Assembly (NCBI GenBank): GCA_964537035.1
Contig: CAZIAK010000004.1
Location: 84,559-148,558 of the forward strand
From: CAZIAK01 sp964537035
GTDB lineage: Bacteria > Planctomycetota > B15-G4
Direction: 5' to 3'
DNA length: 64,000 bases
The translations under genes were made by a program, and so were the position numbers. Below the pieces are notes generated by a model, which was given only the letters and a program-made list of their open reading frames with translations, was not told the DNA's origin and searched no databases. Shown one piece after another: positions 1 to 9,210 of this stretch (positions are counted from its first letter, which is position 1; the number at the start of each line of letters is the position of its first letter).

Positions 1-1846
1 CGTTGGAAACCAGGGACACCTGTGCATCCAGGTCGAGGCAGCCGTAGGCGAGGGCGCTGGCAGGGCTCTGCTGCCCGGGGAGCTGGTCGAGGGGGAAGCC
101 AAACGCAGCCACGTCCGGGACTGCCACCGCCGCCACTCCCGAGTTCAGGTTGACGACGTCGATCTGATCCCGGCTGCGATCAAGGGCCAGCAGCTCGCCT
201 TCGCTACGAAAGACCACATCGACGTAGTCACCGGGGAGGGTGATCGACGGGGCCACAGCGTCGGGCAGGCCGTCCGCGGGGTCGAACACCCCGTTGCTGT
301 CGAGGTCGACAGGGGACAGCGGCTGCAGCCGGGTGACCGTGGCGCCAGTGTCTCGCACCAGGGCATAGAGGCTGCCACCGGGCGCCTGGGCGATATCGAG
401 CACCGTTGGCCCCCCCGCCGGAAACGGCTGGCTGGCGAAGCCGGTCTGACCATCGCCGGTGGTCAGGGCCACCAGCTGGGGCGGGCCAGGGTCCGGGTTG
501 CCCAGGGAGGGTCGGTCTCGCAGCACCGTGGGCAGCAACTCGACCAGGCGGCCCGTGGCCCGGTCGAAGACGACCAGGCGACCGTCTACCAGGGTCTGCA
601 GCCCCGTGGCGTCCGCCAGGCCGGTGTCCAGACCGCCCGGTGCGTCGACGGAAAGCGACGCAAAGGACGGGTCGCCCCGCAGGTGGTCGAAGACCGTCAG
701 CCGATCGTTCCCCCCAGCCACGGGCAACAGGGCAAACAGGATCGCCGGGTCGACGCCGGTGGCCAGGCTCGATGGCGTGGTGGCGAAGGCCGGGTTGGCC
801 CCGGGGAGGGCGCCGCCCTGCACCACCAGGGCTGAGCCGTCCCCAGGGGGAGGGCTGCCCTCCGTCAGCGCAGACAGGGCCGCGAACGGCGGGTGAACGC
901 CCAGAGCGTCGGTGGGCACGGTGTGCGCCACCAACAGCTGGGTCCCCCGGGTACGGAGGAAGAACGTCGGCTCAACCTTGCCATCTCCGGTGAGGTCCGA
1001 ACCCAGCAGGTTGGCCACCGTGGGCACCACCTGACGGTCAAAGGTCACCAGGATGTCTGACGGGCCCGGGCCAAAGGTCATGGCCGTGGAGTCCAAGGCC
1101 TGGTTCGAGAACACACCGGGGAAGAAGTCGGTGGCACCGTCGGGTGGTGAGAGGCTGACCACCGCTGGGGGCGCCCCATCTGCGCCGCTCGCTGGGTAGT
1201 AGGCGATGGGATTGGCGGTGGTCCCGAACTGGATGCTGCCCCCGGGGCCCACCAGATTCGTGATCTTGGAGGTCAGGCTCGTGGAGACCTGGGCCGTGTA
1301 GATCGATCCCGGGAGCAGCCCCGGGATGCCCGCCTCTCCGCCTGCTCCCGAGGGGTCGACGGGCGCCGTGGGCAGGAAGGGCAGGAACTCCACGGCGAAG
1401 AGGCTCTGGGCGGGGTCTGTCACCAGCACGTAGGTGCCCTTGGCCAAGATCAGGGACTGGCCCCCAGGGGGGCTGAGGCCCGGGGCCAGGTCAGCGGGGG
1501 TGGTGAAGACCGGCAGGGCCGTCGGGGTGAACGGCCCGGCGGGCACGCCATCGAAGAGAAAACGGACCACCGTGTTGAGGGGGGCGCCCAGGGTGGGCGG
1601 CACCGCCATGGTGTCCTCGAAGGCTGGGGCCGTGGTGACCTCGCCCGCGGCCGAGCGGAAGGCGAAGCCCAAGAACTGCACGGTGTCATCGGGGTCTGGG
1701 GCTGGCCCACCCACGGTGATCACCCCCCCTGAGCCACCGCCGCCTCCCCCGCAGCCCATGGCCAGCAGGGCCAGGAACAGCGCCCATCCTCCTCTGGCCA
1801 GGTGGACAGCGGGCCGCCCAGGTCGATGGTCTTTGGCGGGATTCAT
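1..1846 (-). CDS. Large lipoprotein of unknown function, C-terminus beyond the window
   Basis: An open frame runs from an ATG at 1846 to the left edge with no stop, giving at least 615 residues. The start is followed by a basic stretch, a hydrophobic segment and a lipobox-like LAMGC (Cys about residue 32), then a run of glycines, so an exported lipid-anchored protein is likely. The body is rich in Pro, Gly, Thr and Asp and has no recognised catalytic motif. Two acidic loops resemble calcium-binding EF-hand/dockerin loops: DLTGDG near residue 283 and DLDSNGVFDPAD near residue 514. Repeated phrases such as LTVFDHLRG and LVVFDRATG suggest a propeller-like fold. It is divergent from the secreted gene at 2105. 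Export is fairly sure; function is unknown. Confidence 0.7.
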   Translation of the reverse strand, partial: MNPAKDHRPGRPAVHLARGGWALFLALLAMGCGGGGGGSGGVITVGGPAPDPDDTVQFLGFAFRSAAGEVTTAPAFEDTMAVPPTLGAPLNTVVRFLFDGVPAGPFTPTALPVFTTPADLAPGLSPPGGQSLILAKGTYVLVTDPAQSLFAVEFLPFLPTAPVDPSGAGGEAGIPGLLPGSIYTAQVSTSLTSKITNLVGPGGSIQFGTTANPIAYYPASGADGAPPAVVSLSPPDGATDFFPGVFSNQALDSTAMTFGPGPSDILVTFDRQVVPTVANLLGSDLTGDGKVEPTFFLRTRGTQLLVAHTVPTDALGVHPPFAALSALTEGSPPPGDGSALVVQGGALPGANPAFATTPSSLATGVDPAILFALLPVAGGNDRLTVFDHLRGDPSFASLSVDAPGGLDTGLADATGLQTLVDGRLVVFDRATGRLVELLPTVLRDRPSLGNPDPGPPQLVALTTGDGQTGFASQPFPAGGPTVLDIAQAPGGSLYALVRDTGATVTRLQPLSPVDLDSNGVFDPADGLPDAVAPSITLPGDYVDVVFRSEGELLALDRSRDQIDVVNLNSGVAAVAVPDVAAFGFPLDQLPGQQSPASALAYGCLDLDAQVSLVSN

Positions 1847-2104
1847 CAAAGGGGCGCACCTGGCAGCCTGCCCGGTTGGACACAGATCTGGAGCCGGGTC
1901 TCTCGTGAATCTTGGGGACATCGGGGTGCGGTCAGAACGGGGCGAAAGCCCAAGAGTCCCGCTGAGCATAGCAGGAACGGGGCCAGAGCCACTTCTGACG
2001 CCAGCCGTCACCGATTCACAACAAGTCTCCTCGAGAACTGGAGATTGACAGAACGGCAGCGGCCGCATTCGATGAGGGCCCTCCCCCGAGTCGAAAGTCC
2101 CGCC
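1847..2104. promoter_or_regulatory. Divergent intergenic region between two exported-protein genes
   Basis: These 258 bases separate two oppositely transcribed genes and must hold both promoters unless they are fed from elsewhere. No convincing -35/-10 pair, operator repeat or Shine-Dalgarno motif was found. The downstream reading frame stays open through this stretch, but the encoded sequence has no signal peptide and looks non-coding. Confidence 0.35.
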
Positions 2105-3796
2105 ATGTACCGCCCCCTCTTGAGCTTTGCGCTCCTAGCTGCCTTCGTGACCCCGCTCGTGGCCCAGAGCAACATGAACGTCACCAGGCTCGGCAGACTC
2201 GATGAACACCCCGAGGGATACAACGACGTGTGGGGCTATGTGGCGCCGGACGGGCGTGAATACGCGCTCCTGGGTACACAGGACGGGCTCTCCGTCATCA
2301 ACGCCAGCAACCCCCTCGCTCCCTACGAGGTGGCCTTCTTTCCCACCAACAACTGCCTCTGGCACGACATCAAGTCCTGGGGGCGGTACGTCTACGAGGC
2401 CACGGACTGCAGCTCAGGCGTCAGGGTCTTCGACATGCTCGACCCGGAGAACCCGGTCCTGGCCGGTGAGTTCGCCCAGTCGACCATCGACAACGCCCAC
2501 AACATCCAGATCGACCTGGGCACCGGCCTGCTCTACACCGTGGGTGACGGCAACGGCTTCACGGTCTGGAACCTGGCCATCGATCCCGTCAACCCGCCGC
2601 TGGTCAAGGTCTGGAGTGGTGGCGGCAACAACTACATTCATGATCTCTACGTGTTCAACGGCAAGGCCCATACGGCGCGGATCTACGCTGGCAGCTACGA
2701 CATCGTCAACGTGGCCAACCTGCCTGCGGTGAGCACCATCGGCTCGGCCCCCTCTGGCGCGAACTTCACCCACTCCACCTGGGTCAACAACGCCGAGACC
2801 ACGGCGGTTGTGGTAGACGAGACCACGGGCAACCGGCACTTGTCGTTCTTCGACATCAGCGACCCCAGCAACCCCTCGCTGACGTCGTCGTACTCGGAGG
2901 ACATCACCACAAGCCCCCACAACCCGTTCATCACGGATGATGAGATCTGCCACGTGTCCTGGTACTCAGAGGGCTACATCGCCCTGGACATGTCCGACCC
3001 TGCCAACCCGGTGAAGGTCGGTCGCTTTGACACGACCCCGGGGGCGGGCGCCCCGATCAGCTTGTTCACCGGCGCCTGGGGTTGCTACCCCTTCCAGCCC
3101 TCTGGCTTCATCTACATCAGCGACATCCAGAAGGGGCTGTACATTCTTCAGCTCAACTCTGCCTGCCCCACCGACCCGGGAGGTGCGCCGGTCTTGTGCA
3201 AGGTCTGGCCTGAGAACGTGAGCGTTCTCGAGAGCCCGCGCCACCCGGTGATCCTCACCGGCAATGACATGTCCGACGCGACCTCGATCACCGTGGGCGA
3301 CGTGGTGCTCACGCCGCCGCAGTTCACGGTCAAGAACCAGATGCTCTACTTCAACATGCCTCTGGTGAGTCAGCTCGGTCCCAACGCCATCTCGGTGACA
3401 ACACCCTCCGGCACCACCTCGGGAATGAGCATCAATGTCACCGCGCCCGTGGGCACGCCCCTGCTCGACAGCGGGCCCGCCCAGGCCGCAGACGGCAGCT
3501 TTCTTGAGGTCGCCGTGGGCAGCAACCCAGGGGATCTGCACTACATCGCCCTGGCTTTCTCCATCGGCCAGTCTGCCGTGCCTGGCAAGGTGACCTTCGA
3601 CATCGGCAGCAACTTCAGCGACCTGTTCCTGCAGCCCCTGCTCGTGGCCAACGGAGCCGGAGTGAGCGGCCTCGGGGTGGTGGTCCCGGCCATCGCCGTG
3701 GGCGCCACGGTCTACTGGCAGGCCGCCGTATTCGACCCCAACGCAGGCTGGCCCAGCCCCGCCACGAACTTCACCTCCACCACTTTCGTCCCCTGA
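2105..3796 (+). CDS. Secreted choice-of-anchor B type protein with LVIVD repeats
   Basis: The 563-residue product starts at an ATG that gives a clean signal peptide (MYRPLLSFALLAAF, cleavage probably after VAQ at about residue 21). Residues ~25-370 carry propeller-like repeats with 'GLSVINASNP', 'GVRVFDMLDPENP' and 'GYIALDMSDPANPV', the hallmark of the LVIVD/choice-of-anchor B family. A middle region (~380-460) resembles an IPT/Ig-like domain. The last ~100 residues form a separate hydrophobic, Gly-rich region ending in a pattern like 'VYWQAAVFDPN', similar in style to the C-terminus of the protein at 62435. Probably cell-surface or periplasmic; ligand unknown. An upstream in-frame ATG at 1802 was rejected because it would bury the signal peptide. 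Confidence 0.85.
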   Translation: MYRPLLSFALLAAFVTPLVAQSNMNVTRLGRLDEHPEGYNDVWGYVAPDGREYALLGTQDGLSVINASNPLAPYEVAFFPTNNCLWHDIKSWGRYVYEATDCSSGVRVFDMLDPENPVLAGEFAQSTIDNAHNIQIDLGTGLLYTVGDGNGFTVWNLAIDPVNPPLVKVWSGGGNNYIHDLYVFNGKAHTARIYAGSYDIVNVANLPAVSTIGSAPSGANFTHSTWVNNAETTAVVVDETTGNRHLSFFDISDPSNPSLTSSYSEDITTSPHNPFITDDEICHVSWYSEGYIALDMSDPANPVKVGRFDTTPGAGAPISLFTGAWGCYPFQPSGFIYISDIQKGLYILQLNSACPTDPGGAPVLCKVWPENVSVLESPRHPVILTGNDMSDATSITVGDVVLTPPQFTVKNQMLYFNMPLVSQLGPNAISVTTPSGTTSGMSINVTAPVGTPLLDSGPAQAADGSFLEVAVGSNPGDLHYIALAFSIGQSAVPGKVTFDIGSNFSDLFLQPLLVANGAGVSGLGVVVPAIAVGATVYWQAAVFDPNAGWPSPATNFTSTTFVP

Positions 3797-3872
3797 CCAC
3801 CCGCCGTCACCCTGCGCCAAGAGCTGACCGAGAGCTCACGCGTCCAGCAGCCTCAGGCGCAGCCCCGTCGTA

Positions 3873-4907
3873 TCAGCGGAAGCCAGCCAGCAGACCGTCG
3901 AACTGCTCGCGGGACGGTCGCAGCTCGGCTTCGCCCAGCTGGCAAAGGGGCACGTCAGGCAAGCGCATGGTGTCGTCGAGGGCCTGGCTCGCCGGGTCGA
4001 CGTAGATCAGGCCTGTGTAGACGTGTGCCTGGTCGACCCGATCTTTCTCCAGCTGCTTTCTGGCTGCCGCGATGTCGGTGGGGTCGTAGACGGTCGGGTC
4101 ATCGGACAGGGCCGAGAGCCTGATCAGGCTGCCATCCGGCATGTCGACGGTGACGGACCCACCGGGGAGCTGCTCGACCTTCTCGGCGTCGTACTCAGGC
4201 ACGAAGCCCAGCTCGTGCAGCTTGACGTTGTGCTCGCGCAGCCAGTCGAAGCCCTTGGTCGAGTCGGGCAGGTTGTTGAACGTCACGCACGGGCTGATGC
4301 AGTCGATGAACGCCAGGCCCTTGTGGTTGATGGCAGCGCGAATCAGCGAGGTCATCTGCTTCTGGTCGCCGCTGAAACTGCGCGCCACGAACCCACATCC
4401 CAGCTCGACCGCCAGCTTGCACAGGTCGATGTCGGAGTAGTCGTTGGTGTCGCCGCCCTTCTTGCGACTGCCCTTCTCTGACGTGGCCGAGAACTGGCCC
4501 TTGGTCAGGCCGTACACGCCGTTGTTCTCGACGATGTACACCATGTTGGTGTTGCGCCGCACCGCGTGCATGAACTGGCCGATGCCGATGGACGCCGTGT
4601 CGCCGTCGCCGGAGACGCCGATGGTGACCAGGTTCTTGTTGGCCATGTTCGCCCCGGTGGCGATGGACGGCATGCGCCCGTGCACCGAATTGATGCCATA
4701 GCCGTTGCCCACGAAGTACGCCGGCGTCTTGCTGCTGCAACCGATACCCGAGGTCTTGACCACGTTGTACGGGTCGACCCCGGCGAGGAACACCGCCTGG
4801 ATGATCTCGCGGGTGATCTGGTCGTGGCCACAGCCGAGGCACAGTGTGCTCTTGCTGTCGCCGGCGTAGTCCGCCTTGGTCAGGCCGATGGTGTTGGTGT
4901 CAGACAT
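3873..4907 (-). CDS. korB: 2-oxoacid:ferredoxin oxidoreductase, beta subunit
   Basis: This 344-residue protein is the thiamine-diphosphate subunit of a 2-oxoacid (probably 2-oxoglutarate) ferredoxin oxidoreductase, which converts the 2-oxoacid and CoA to acyl-CoA, CO2 and reduced ferredoxin. The ThDP/Mg motif is visible as GDGD (residues 100-103) followed by NNG (128-130). Likely [4Fe-4S] ligands are Cys23 and Cys26 (CLGCGH), Cys57 (GIGCS) and Cys207 (ISPC). The ATG overlaps the 3' end of korA by 8 bases, so the two are translationally coupled and should form one cytoplasmic complex. No ferredoxin gene is adjacent. Substrate choice (2-oxoglutarate versus pyruvate) is inferred from the two-subunit layout. 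Confidence 0.93.
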   Translation of the reverse strand: MSDTNTIGLTKADYAGDSKSTLCLGCGHDQITREIIQAVFLAGVDPYNVVKTSGIGCSSKTPAYFVGNGYGINSVHGRMPSIATGANMANKNLVTIGVSGDGDTASIGIGQFMHAVRRNTNMVYIVENNGVYGLTKGQFSATSEKGSRKKGGDTNDYSDIDLCKLAVELGCGFVARSFSGDQKQMTSLIRAAINHKGLAFIDCISPCVTFNNLPDSTKGFDWLREHNVKLHELGFVPEYDAEKVEQLPGGSVTVDMPDGSLIRLSALSDDPTVYDPTDIAAARKQLEKDRVDQAHVYTGLIYVDPASQALDDTMRLPDVPLCQLGEAELRPSREQFDGLLAGFR

Positions 4908-6723
4908 GTGCAGGCTCCGGCGCGCCGGCGCGCACGGCTTCGATGATGGGTTGGGCCGCCATGGGCAGGCCCGCGTAGTAGTTCAACTTGCGAATCTTGG
5001 TGGCCAGGTGTGGCAGCTTGATGCGAATGATGTCGGCCATCTGCCCGTCTCGGTTCTGCTCGGCCACGTAGACCACGTCGCACTCTTCGATGAACTGTGT
5101 CACCGCGTCGTGCAAGGGCAACGAACAGATGCGTAGCTCGCGCGTGGCCACCCCTTCGCCAGCCAAGACGTCCCGGGCCTCGGACACCGCGTAGGCCGTG
5201 CTGCCGTAGTGGATGATGCCGATGGAGGCCTCGCCGTCGCCCGCAAGGATCGGAGCCGGCGTGTGAGACACCGAGCCATCGATCTTGCGCTTGATGCGCT
5301 CGATGACGGTCTTGTACTCGTCGGGATCTTCGGTGTAGCTCGCCGTCTCGGTGTGCCCTGATCCACGGGTGAAGTAGGGCGCGAGCGGATGGCGGGTTCC
5401 TGGCAGGGTGCGGTAGGGCACGCCGTCGCCGTCGACCTCCTTGTAGCGAGCAAACTCGCCGATCTCTTCGAGAGCTTTCTTGTCGAGCACCTTGCCCCGA
5501 TCGAAATCGCGCTCGGTGTAGGGCAGCTCCTCGGAGATCCAGTAGTTCATGCCCATGTCCAGGTCGCTGAGCAGGAACACCGGCGTCTGGAAGCGCTCGG
5601 CCAGGTCGAAGGACTGCTGGGCGTGCTCGTAGAGTTCGACGGGCCCGGCCGGCAGCAAGACGATGTGCTCGGTGTCGCCATGGGAGAGGAAGCGACAGAG
5701 GCTCACGTCACCCTGCTGGGTGCGGGTAGGCATGCCGGTGGACGGTCCCACACGCTGGACGTCGATCACCACCGCCGGAATCTCAGCGTAGTAGCCGAAG
5801 CCTGCGAACTCGGCCATGAGCGAGATGCCCGGGCCAGCGGTCGCCGTCATGGAGCGAGCGCCAGCCCACCCCGCACCGAGCGCCAAGCCGAGGGAGGCCA
5901 GCTCGTCTTCGGCCTGCACCGCCGCGAAGTTGACCTTGCCCTCTGTATCGGTGCGCGTCTTGCCGGCGATGCGAATCGTCTCTTCGCACACACTCGAGCT
6001 GGGCGTGATGGGATACCAGCCCACGAACGAGCAACCACCCATGACGCAACCCAGACCCGTGGCCGTGTTGCCCTCGATGAACAGCTTGCCGTCGTTCATC
6101 TGGCGGGGCTCGACCCTCAACGGGCAGGTCGCCGCGTCGAAGTTCTCATTCGCGTAGGCCAGGCCAGCCTTGACCACGTCCTGGTTGAGCGTGATCAGTT
6201 TGGGCTTCTTGGCGAACTGTTCGGCCACGATGGACATGACCACGTCGACGTCCATCTTGAGCAGGTGTGCCACCACGCCCACGTAGACCATGTTGGCCAG
6301 CAGCTTGCGCAACCGGGGGTCTGGCGCGAACTCCTTCGCCAGCTTGGCGAAGGGCACGACGAACACGGTGATGTCGTCACGCCCGACGCTCTGCGACTGG
6401 GGCATCTTCTCGTCGATCAGCAGCACTCCGCCCTTGTCGACGGCGGCGATGTCTTTCGCCACGGTCTTCGGGTTGAGCGCGATGACGAACTCGGTGCGGC
6501 CGCTGCGCGCGCTGTAGCCCTTCTCCGAGACACGAATCAGGAACCACGTGGGCAGGCCTGAGATGTTGCTCGGAAAGAGGTTCTTGGGCGTGACGTGCAC
6601 GCCCATGCGGAAGATCGACTTGGCCAGGATCAGGTTCGAGGAGGCAGAGCCCGAACCGTTCACTGTGGCCACGTTGATGGTGAAGTCGTTGATCGTGTCG
6701 TTGCCGCTCAAAGGCGAGGACAT
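4900..6723 (-). CDS. korA: 2-oxoacid:ferredoxin oxidoreductase, fused gamma-alpha subunit
   Basis: The 607-residue product carries the gamma domain first (about residues 8-190, with SGSASSNLILAKS and an EKGYSARSG stretch) and the alpha/pyrimidine-binding domain next, marked by GWYPITPSS (about 250) and a FLLSDLDMGMNYW segment near 430. This gamma-alpha fusion is the usual form in KorA-type enzymes. The ATG at 6723 was chosen over an in-frame codon at 6816 because conserved sequence begins immediately (MSSPLSGNDTIN) and the longer N-terminus is not family-like. It is the first gene of the two-gene korAB unit. The cytoplasmic complex would feed reduced ferredoxin to biosynthesis or operate a reductive/oxidative TCA step. 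Confidence 0.92.
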   Translation of the reverse strand: MSSPLSGNDTINDFTINVATVNGSGSASSNLILAKSIFRMGVHVTPKNLFPSNISGLPTWFLIRVSEKGYSARSGRTEFVIALNPKTVAKDIAAVDKGGVLLIDEKMPQSQSVGRDDITVFVVPFAKLAKEFAPDPRLRKLLANMVYVGVVAHLLKMDVDVVMSIVAEQFAKKPKLITLNQDVVKAGLAYANENFDAATCPLRVEPRQMNDGKLFIEGNTATGLGCVMGGCSFVGWYPITPSSSVCEETIRIAGKTRTDTEGKVNFAAVQAEDELASLGLALGAGWAGARSMTATAGPGISLMAEFAGFGYYAEIPAVVIDVQRVGPSTGMPTRTQQGDVSLCRFLSHGDTEHIVLLPAGPVELYEHAQQSFDLAERFQTPVFLLSDLDMGMNYWISEELPYTERDFDRGKVLDKKALEEIGEFARYKEVDGDGVPYRTLPGTRHPLAPYFTRGSGHTETASYTEDPDEYKTVIERIKRKIDGSVSHTPAPILAGDGEASIGIIHYGSTAYAVSEARDVLAGEGVATRELRICSLPLHDAVTQFIEECDVVYVAEQNRDGQMADIIRIKLPHLATKIRKLNYYAGLPMAAQPIIEAVRAGAPEPAHV

Positions 6724-6900
6724 GGTAGGCACCGAAATGGGCTGGCAGGTCGGTCCGGAGTGCACTGACGAGTGGCGTTTCCGGCCGAGAAATAGCGGCA
6801 CAGGGTAGCAGGACATGGCCCGTCCGGAAATGGACGTGAGACCATGAAATCTTGCCAGATCCCCCGTCTCTTCAGGGCCCGGACGACGCCCCCGAACTGT

Positions 6901-7221
6901 TCATTCAGAGGGCAGCTGATCGAGCAGATCGCGGATCTCGTCGAAGGGCTCGTCGTGGTTCTGCTCCTCGGCCAGGCGCTGACCCAGGGTGATCGCCTGC
7001 CGAGCCTCGTCCCAACGCTCCAGGGACACCAGGCAGGCCCCTTGCCGGATGGCAGCCATCATCCAGGACGGGTCGAGTTCGAGGCAGCGGCCGTAGGCAG
7101 CAGCTCCCTGCTCATACTCGCCGGCGGCCAGGAGCATCTGGGCCAGAGCGTAGTTGTGCAGGGGGTTGTCGGGTTCAGCAGCGACCAGGGCGCGAAATCG
7201 ATCGATCTTGGTGGTGCTCAC
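6901..7221 (-). CDS. Small TPR-like protein
   Basis: A GTG at 7221 gives a 106-residue, acidic, soluble protein. Residues ~5-75 read as two helix-turn-helix TPR units: 'DNPLHNYALAQMLLAAGEYE' then 'PSWMMAAIRQGACLVSLERW'. The C-terminus is Glu/Asp-rich. No signal peptide or membrane segment is visible. The GTG start follows a GGGACC stretch with little Shine-Dalgarno character; an upstream in-frame codon at 7281 would add an Arg/Gly-rich, non-conserved leader. It lies between korA and the divergent rsmG and may be a small scaffold or chaperone. A specific role cannot be assigned. Confidence 0.7.
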   Translation of the reverse strand: MSTTKIDRFRALVAAEPDNPLHNYALAQMLLAAGEYEQGAAAYGRCLELDPSWMMAAIRQGACLVSLERWDEARQAITLGQRLAEEQNHDEPFDEIRDLLDQLPSE

Positions 7222-7337
7222 AGGGACCTCCGGGGACCAGGGGCAGGCGACCCTCCCCCGGCCCGGTCGAAACCGGCCCACGAGAGGTCCTCAGGTTCGC
7301 CCTTGAGACCGGGCCAACCGCCGCCCATGGTGTCGCC

Positions 7338-8030
7338 ATGCCCGAGACATTCCAAGACGTGATCACCGACCTGCTGCGACAACACCTCCCGCAGGTGCCC
7401 GGTCTGGCCGAGATCCATGGTGGCCCGGGCATCGAGCAGCTGGCCCGCTCCCTCAGCAGCTTCTGCGTGGCCCTCGCCGCCGCGAACGAGAAGATCAATC
7501 TGACCGGCATCGTCGACCCCGAGGGCATGGCCGTACGCCACGTCCTCGATGCCCTGACGGCCCTGCCCGCCCTCGAGGGCGACGGCGTGCTGGTCGACCT
7601 GGGTTCGGGCTGCGGCGTCCCCGGCATCCCCCTGGCCCTGGCCCTGCCCCGGCGGCAGGTCGTGCTGGTCGAGTCCCGAGAGCGCAAGGCCGCCGCCCTC
7701 GCTGCCCTGGTGGACGAACTGGGCCTCTCTCCCCGGGTGTCTGCGGTGCGGGCCCGAGGCGAGCTCTGGCTGGCCGAGCACCCAGCGGACGAGGTGGTCA
7801 CTCGAGCCGTGGGCTCCATCGCTGATCAGCTGAAGCTCCTGCGCAAGGCCCGCCACGCCTTCAACCGCCTGGTCATGCTCAAAGGCCCCGGGGCTGACGA
7901 CGAGTTCAGCCAGGTCGCAGACCGGCTCACCGAGCTGGGCTTCGAGGCGCCGGAGCGACTCTCCGCCGACCTCCCCCACGGAGCGGGCAGCCGGGTGCTG
8001 CTGGCCTTCGAGCCGACGCGCAAGAGCTAG
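7338..8030 (+). CDS. rsmG: 16S rRNA (guanine527-N7)-methyltransferase RsmG (GidB)
   Basis: The 230-residue protein matches RsmG in length and motifs. It shows NEKINLT (residues 50-56) and RHVLDAL (67-73) upstream of the S-adenosylmethionine loop VDLGSGCGVPG (86-96), then a VVLVESRERKAA acidic/ribose-binding segment (~107-118). It methylates N7 of G527 in the 530 loop of 16S rRNA; in other bacteria loss gives low-level streptomycin resistance. The chosen ATG has no obvious Shine-Dalgarno motif, as for many genes here. Neighbours are unrelated (stress protein convergent, TPR protein divergent), and the usual gidA/parAB partners are absent. Confidence 0.95.
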   Translation: MPETFQDVITDLLRQHLPQVPGLAEIHGGPGIEQLARSLSSFCVALAAANEKINLTGIVDPEGMAVRHVLDALTALPALEGDGVLVDLGSGCGVPGIPLALALPRRQVVLVESRERKAAALAALVDELGLSPRVSAVRARGELWLAEHPADEVVTRAVGSIADQLKLLRKARHAFNRLVMLKGPGADDEFSQVADRLTELGFEAPERLSADLPHGAGSRVLLAFEPTRKS

Positions 8031-8055
8031 CAGGCCCTGCGCGGCGTGTCGCCCG

Positions 8056-8982
8056 CTACGAGAGAGTCACCGGGCAGACAAAGTCATCGGGCTTGATGGC
8101 CAGCACAGACGAGCAGGCCTGGGCGATGGTCCGCTCTGCAGTCGAGCCGATGACCACCCCGGCCAGGCCACCCCGGCCGATGGTGCCCAGGACGATCAGG
8201 GTCGCGTCGAGCTTGGCCTCGGCCTTGACGATCTGCTCTGAGGGTCGCCCCTCGGCCATCCACAGCTTGACCTCGACGCCCGCGTCTGCAGCCAGGCCGT
8301 CGGTCAGCGTGTGCAGCTCGGCCCATGCCTGCTCGCGACAGTCAGCCTCGTAAGACTGCACCTCTGCCGCATCGACGTTGCGCAGGCGCATGCCCCCCTC
8401 AAGCGGGTACTCGGGGACGTGCAGCACGTTCCATTTGCGCTCGCTGAGCGCGGCGATCGATGCGGACAGGCTCAGCACCCGGGACGCGGGCCCGTGATCC
8501 AGAGCCACCGCCGAGAGGATCGAGCCCTGTCCCTTGGGGGTCGGGTCCCGCGGAGCCACCCAGACCGGGCAGGGGCATTTTCGAATCAGCTGGGTGGCCA
8601 TGTTGCTGACGATCTCGCCCCCTGGCTCGCCAGAGCGCCTGGCGGAGACCACCGCCAGATCGTATCCACCCCGCAACACCTCGCGGATGACTTCGAGGAA
8701 CGGGACACCGGCCTTGACCAGCACCTGGACGTCTCCAGCATCCAGGAGCGACACGAAGCGATCGGTGAGGCTCTTGCGCGCCGCTTCTGCCACGGCCTCG
8801 GCGTGGAGTTGCCCGTCAGGGACCACCGTGATCACGGTGACCTGGGCTGGCCGCTGCTGCTGCTTGTAAAGGCCGCTGACCACCTGGGCCAGGGCCTCGA
8901 CCTGCTGGCCAGGACCGTCGGGCGCCCCAAACGACGGCTTGGTCACGTCGACCGTGACCAGGATCTTCGAGAACTCTTGCAT
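8056..8982 (-). CDS. Tandem universal stress protein (two USP domains)
   Basis: The 308-residue product consists of two UspA domains (about residues 1-150 and 160-308). The second keeps the ATP-binding signature G-x2-G-x9-G-S/T in GTIGRGGLAGVVIGST near the C-terminus. In the first this loop is degenerate (RRSGEPGGEIVSNMA), so only one nucleotide site is likely. Such tandem proteins are cytoplasmic stress or energy-state sensors in other bacteria. The ATG at 8982 (MQEFSKILVTVDV) places the first beta strand at the N-terminus; an earlier in-frame codon at 9030 would run into the tRNA flank. The tRNA-Thr gene lies 51 bases upstream on the same strand. Confidence 0.9.
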   Translation of the reverse strand: MQEFSKILVTVDVTKPSFGAPDGPGQQVEALAQVVSGLYKQQQRPAQVTVITVVPDGQLHAEAVAEAARKSLTDRFVSLLDAGDVQVLVKAGVPFLEVIREVLRGGYDLAVVSARRSGEPGGEIVSNMATQLIRKCPCPVWVAPRDPTPKGQGSILSAVALDHGPASRVLSLSASIAALSERKWNVLHVPEYPLEGGMRLRNVDAAEVQSYEADCREQAWAELHTLTDGLAADAGVEVKLWMAEGRPSEQIVKAEAKLDATLIVLGTIGRGGLAGVVIGSTAERTIAQACSSVLAIKPDDFVCPVTLS

Positions 8983-9033
8983 GCAGGCGCCCTCCAGACG
9001 ATCAGCGGCCGACAAGCGGCGCCAAGCCAAGAA

Positions 9034-9108
9034 TGGAGCCGGGGATCGGATTCGAACCGACGACCTCAGCTTTACGAAAGCCGTGCTCTACCACTGAGCT
9101 ACCCCGGC
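9034..9108 (-). tRNA. tRNA-Thr (anticodon CGT)
   Basis: The minus strand folds into a full cloverleaf. The acceptor stem is GCCGGGG/CCCCGGC, the D-arm GCTC...GAGC, and the anticodon stem CGGCT/AGCTG (one G-U) closes a 7-base loop with CGT. The T-arm contains TTCGAAT. The discriminator is T and the CCA end is encoded. It reads ACG codons, which are frequent in this GC-rich sequence. It is a single tRNA, not part of a cluster. Confidence 0.97.
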
Positions 9109-9210
9109 ACACGTTTCTCTTGCGCCGCGAAGGCGGGAACCCTACCAAACAGCCCATTGATCGGCTACACGCCCGGGCCAGCTCACCGCACACAAGGCTA
9201 TCATCACCCC

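Noticed and set aside
1802..2104. N-terminal extension of the secreted protein at 2105
   Set aside because: The frame is open but the added residues precede a good signal peptide and show no conserved composition.
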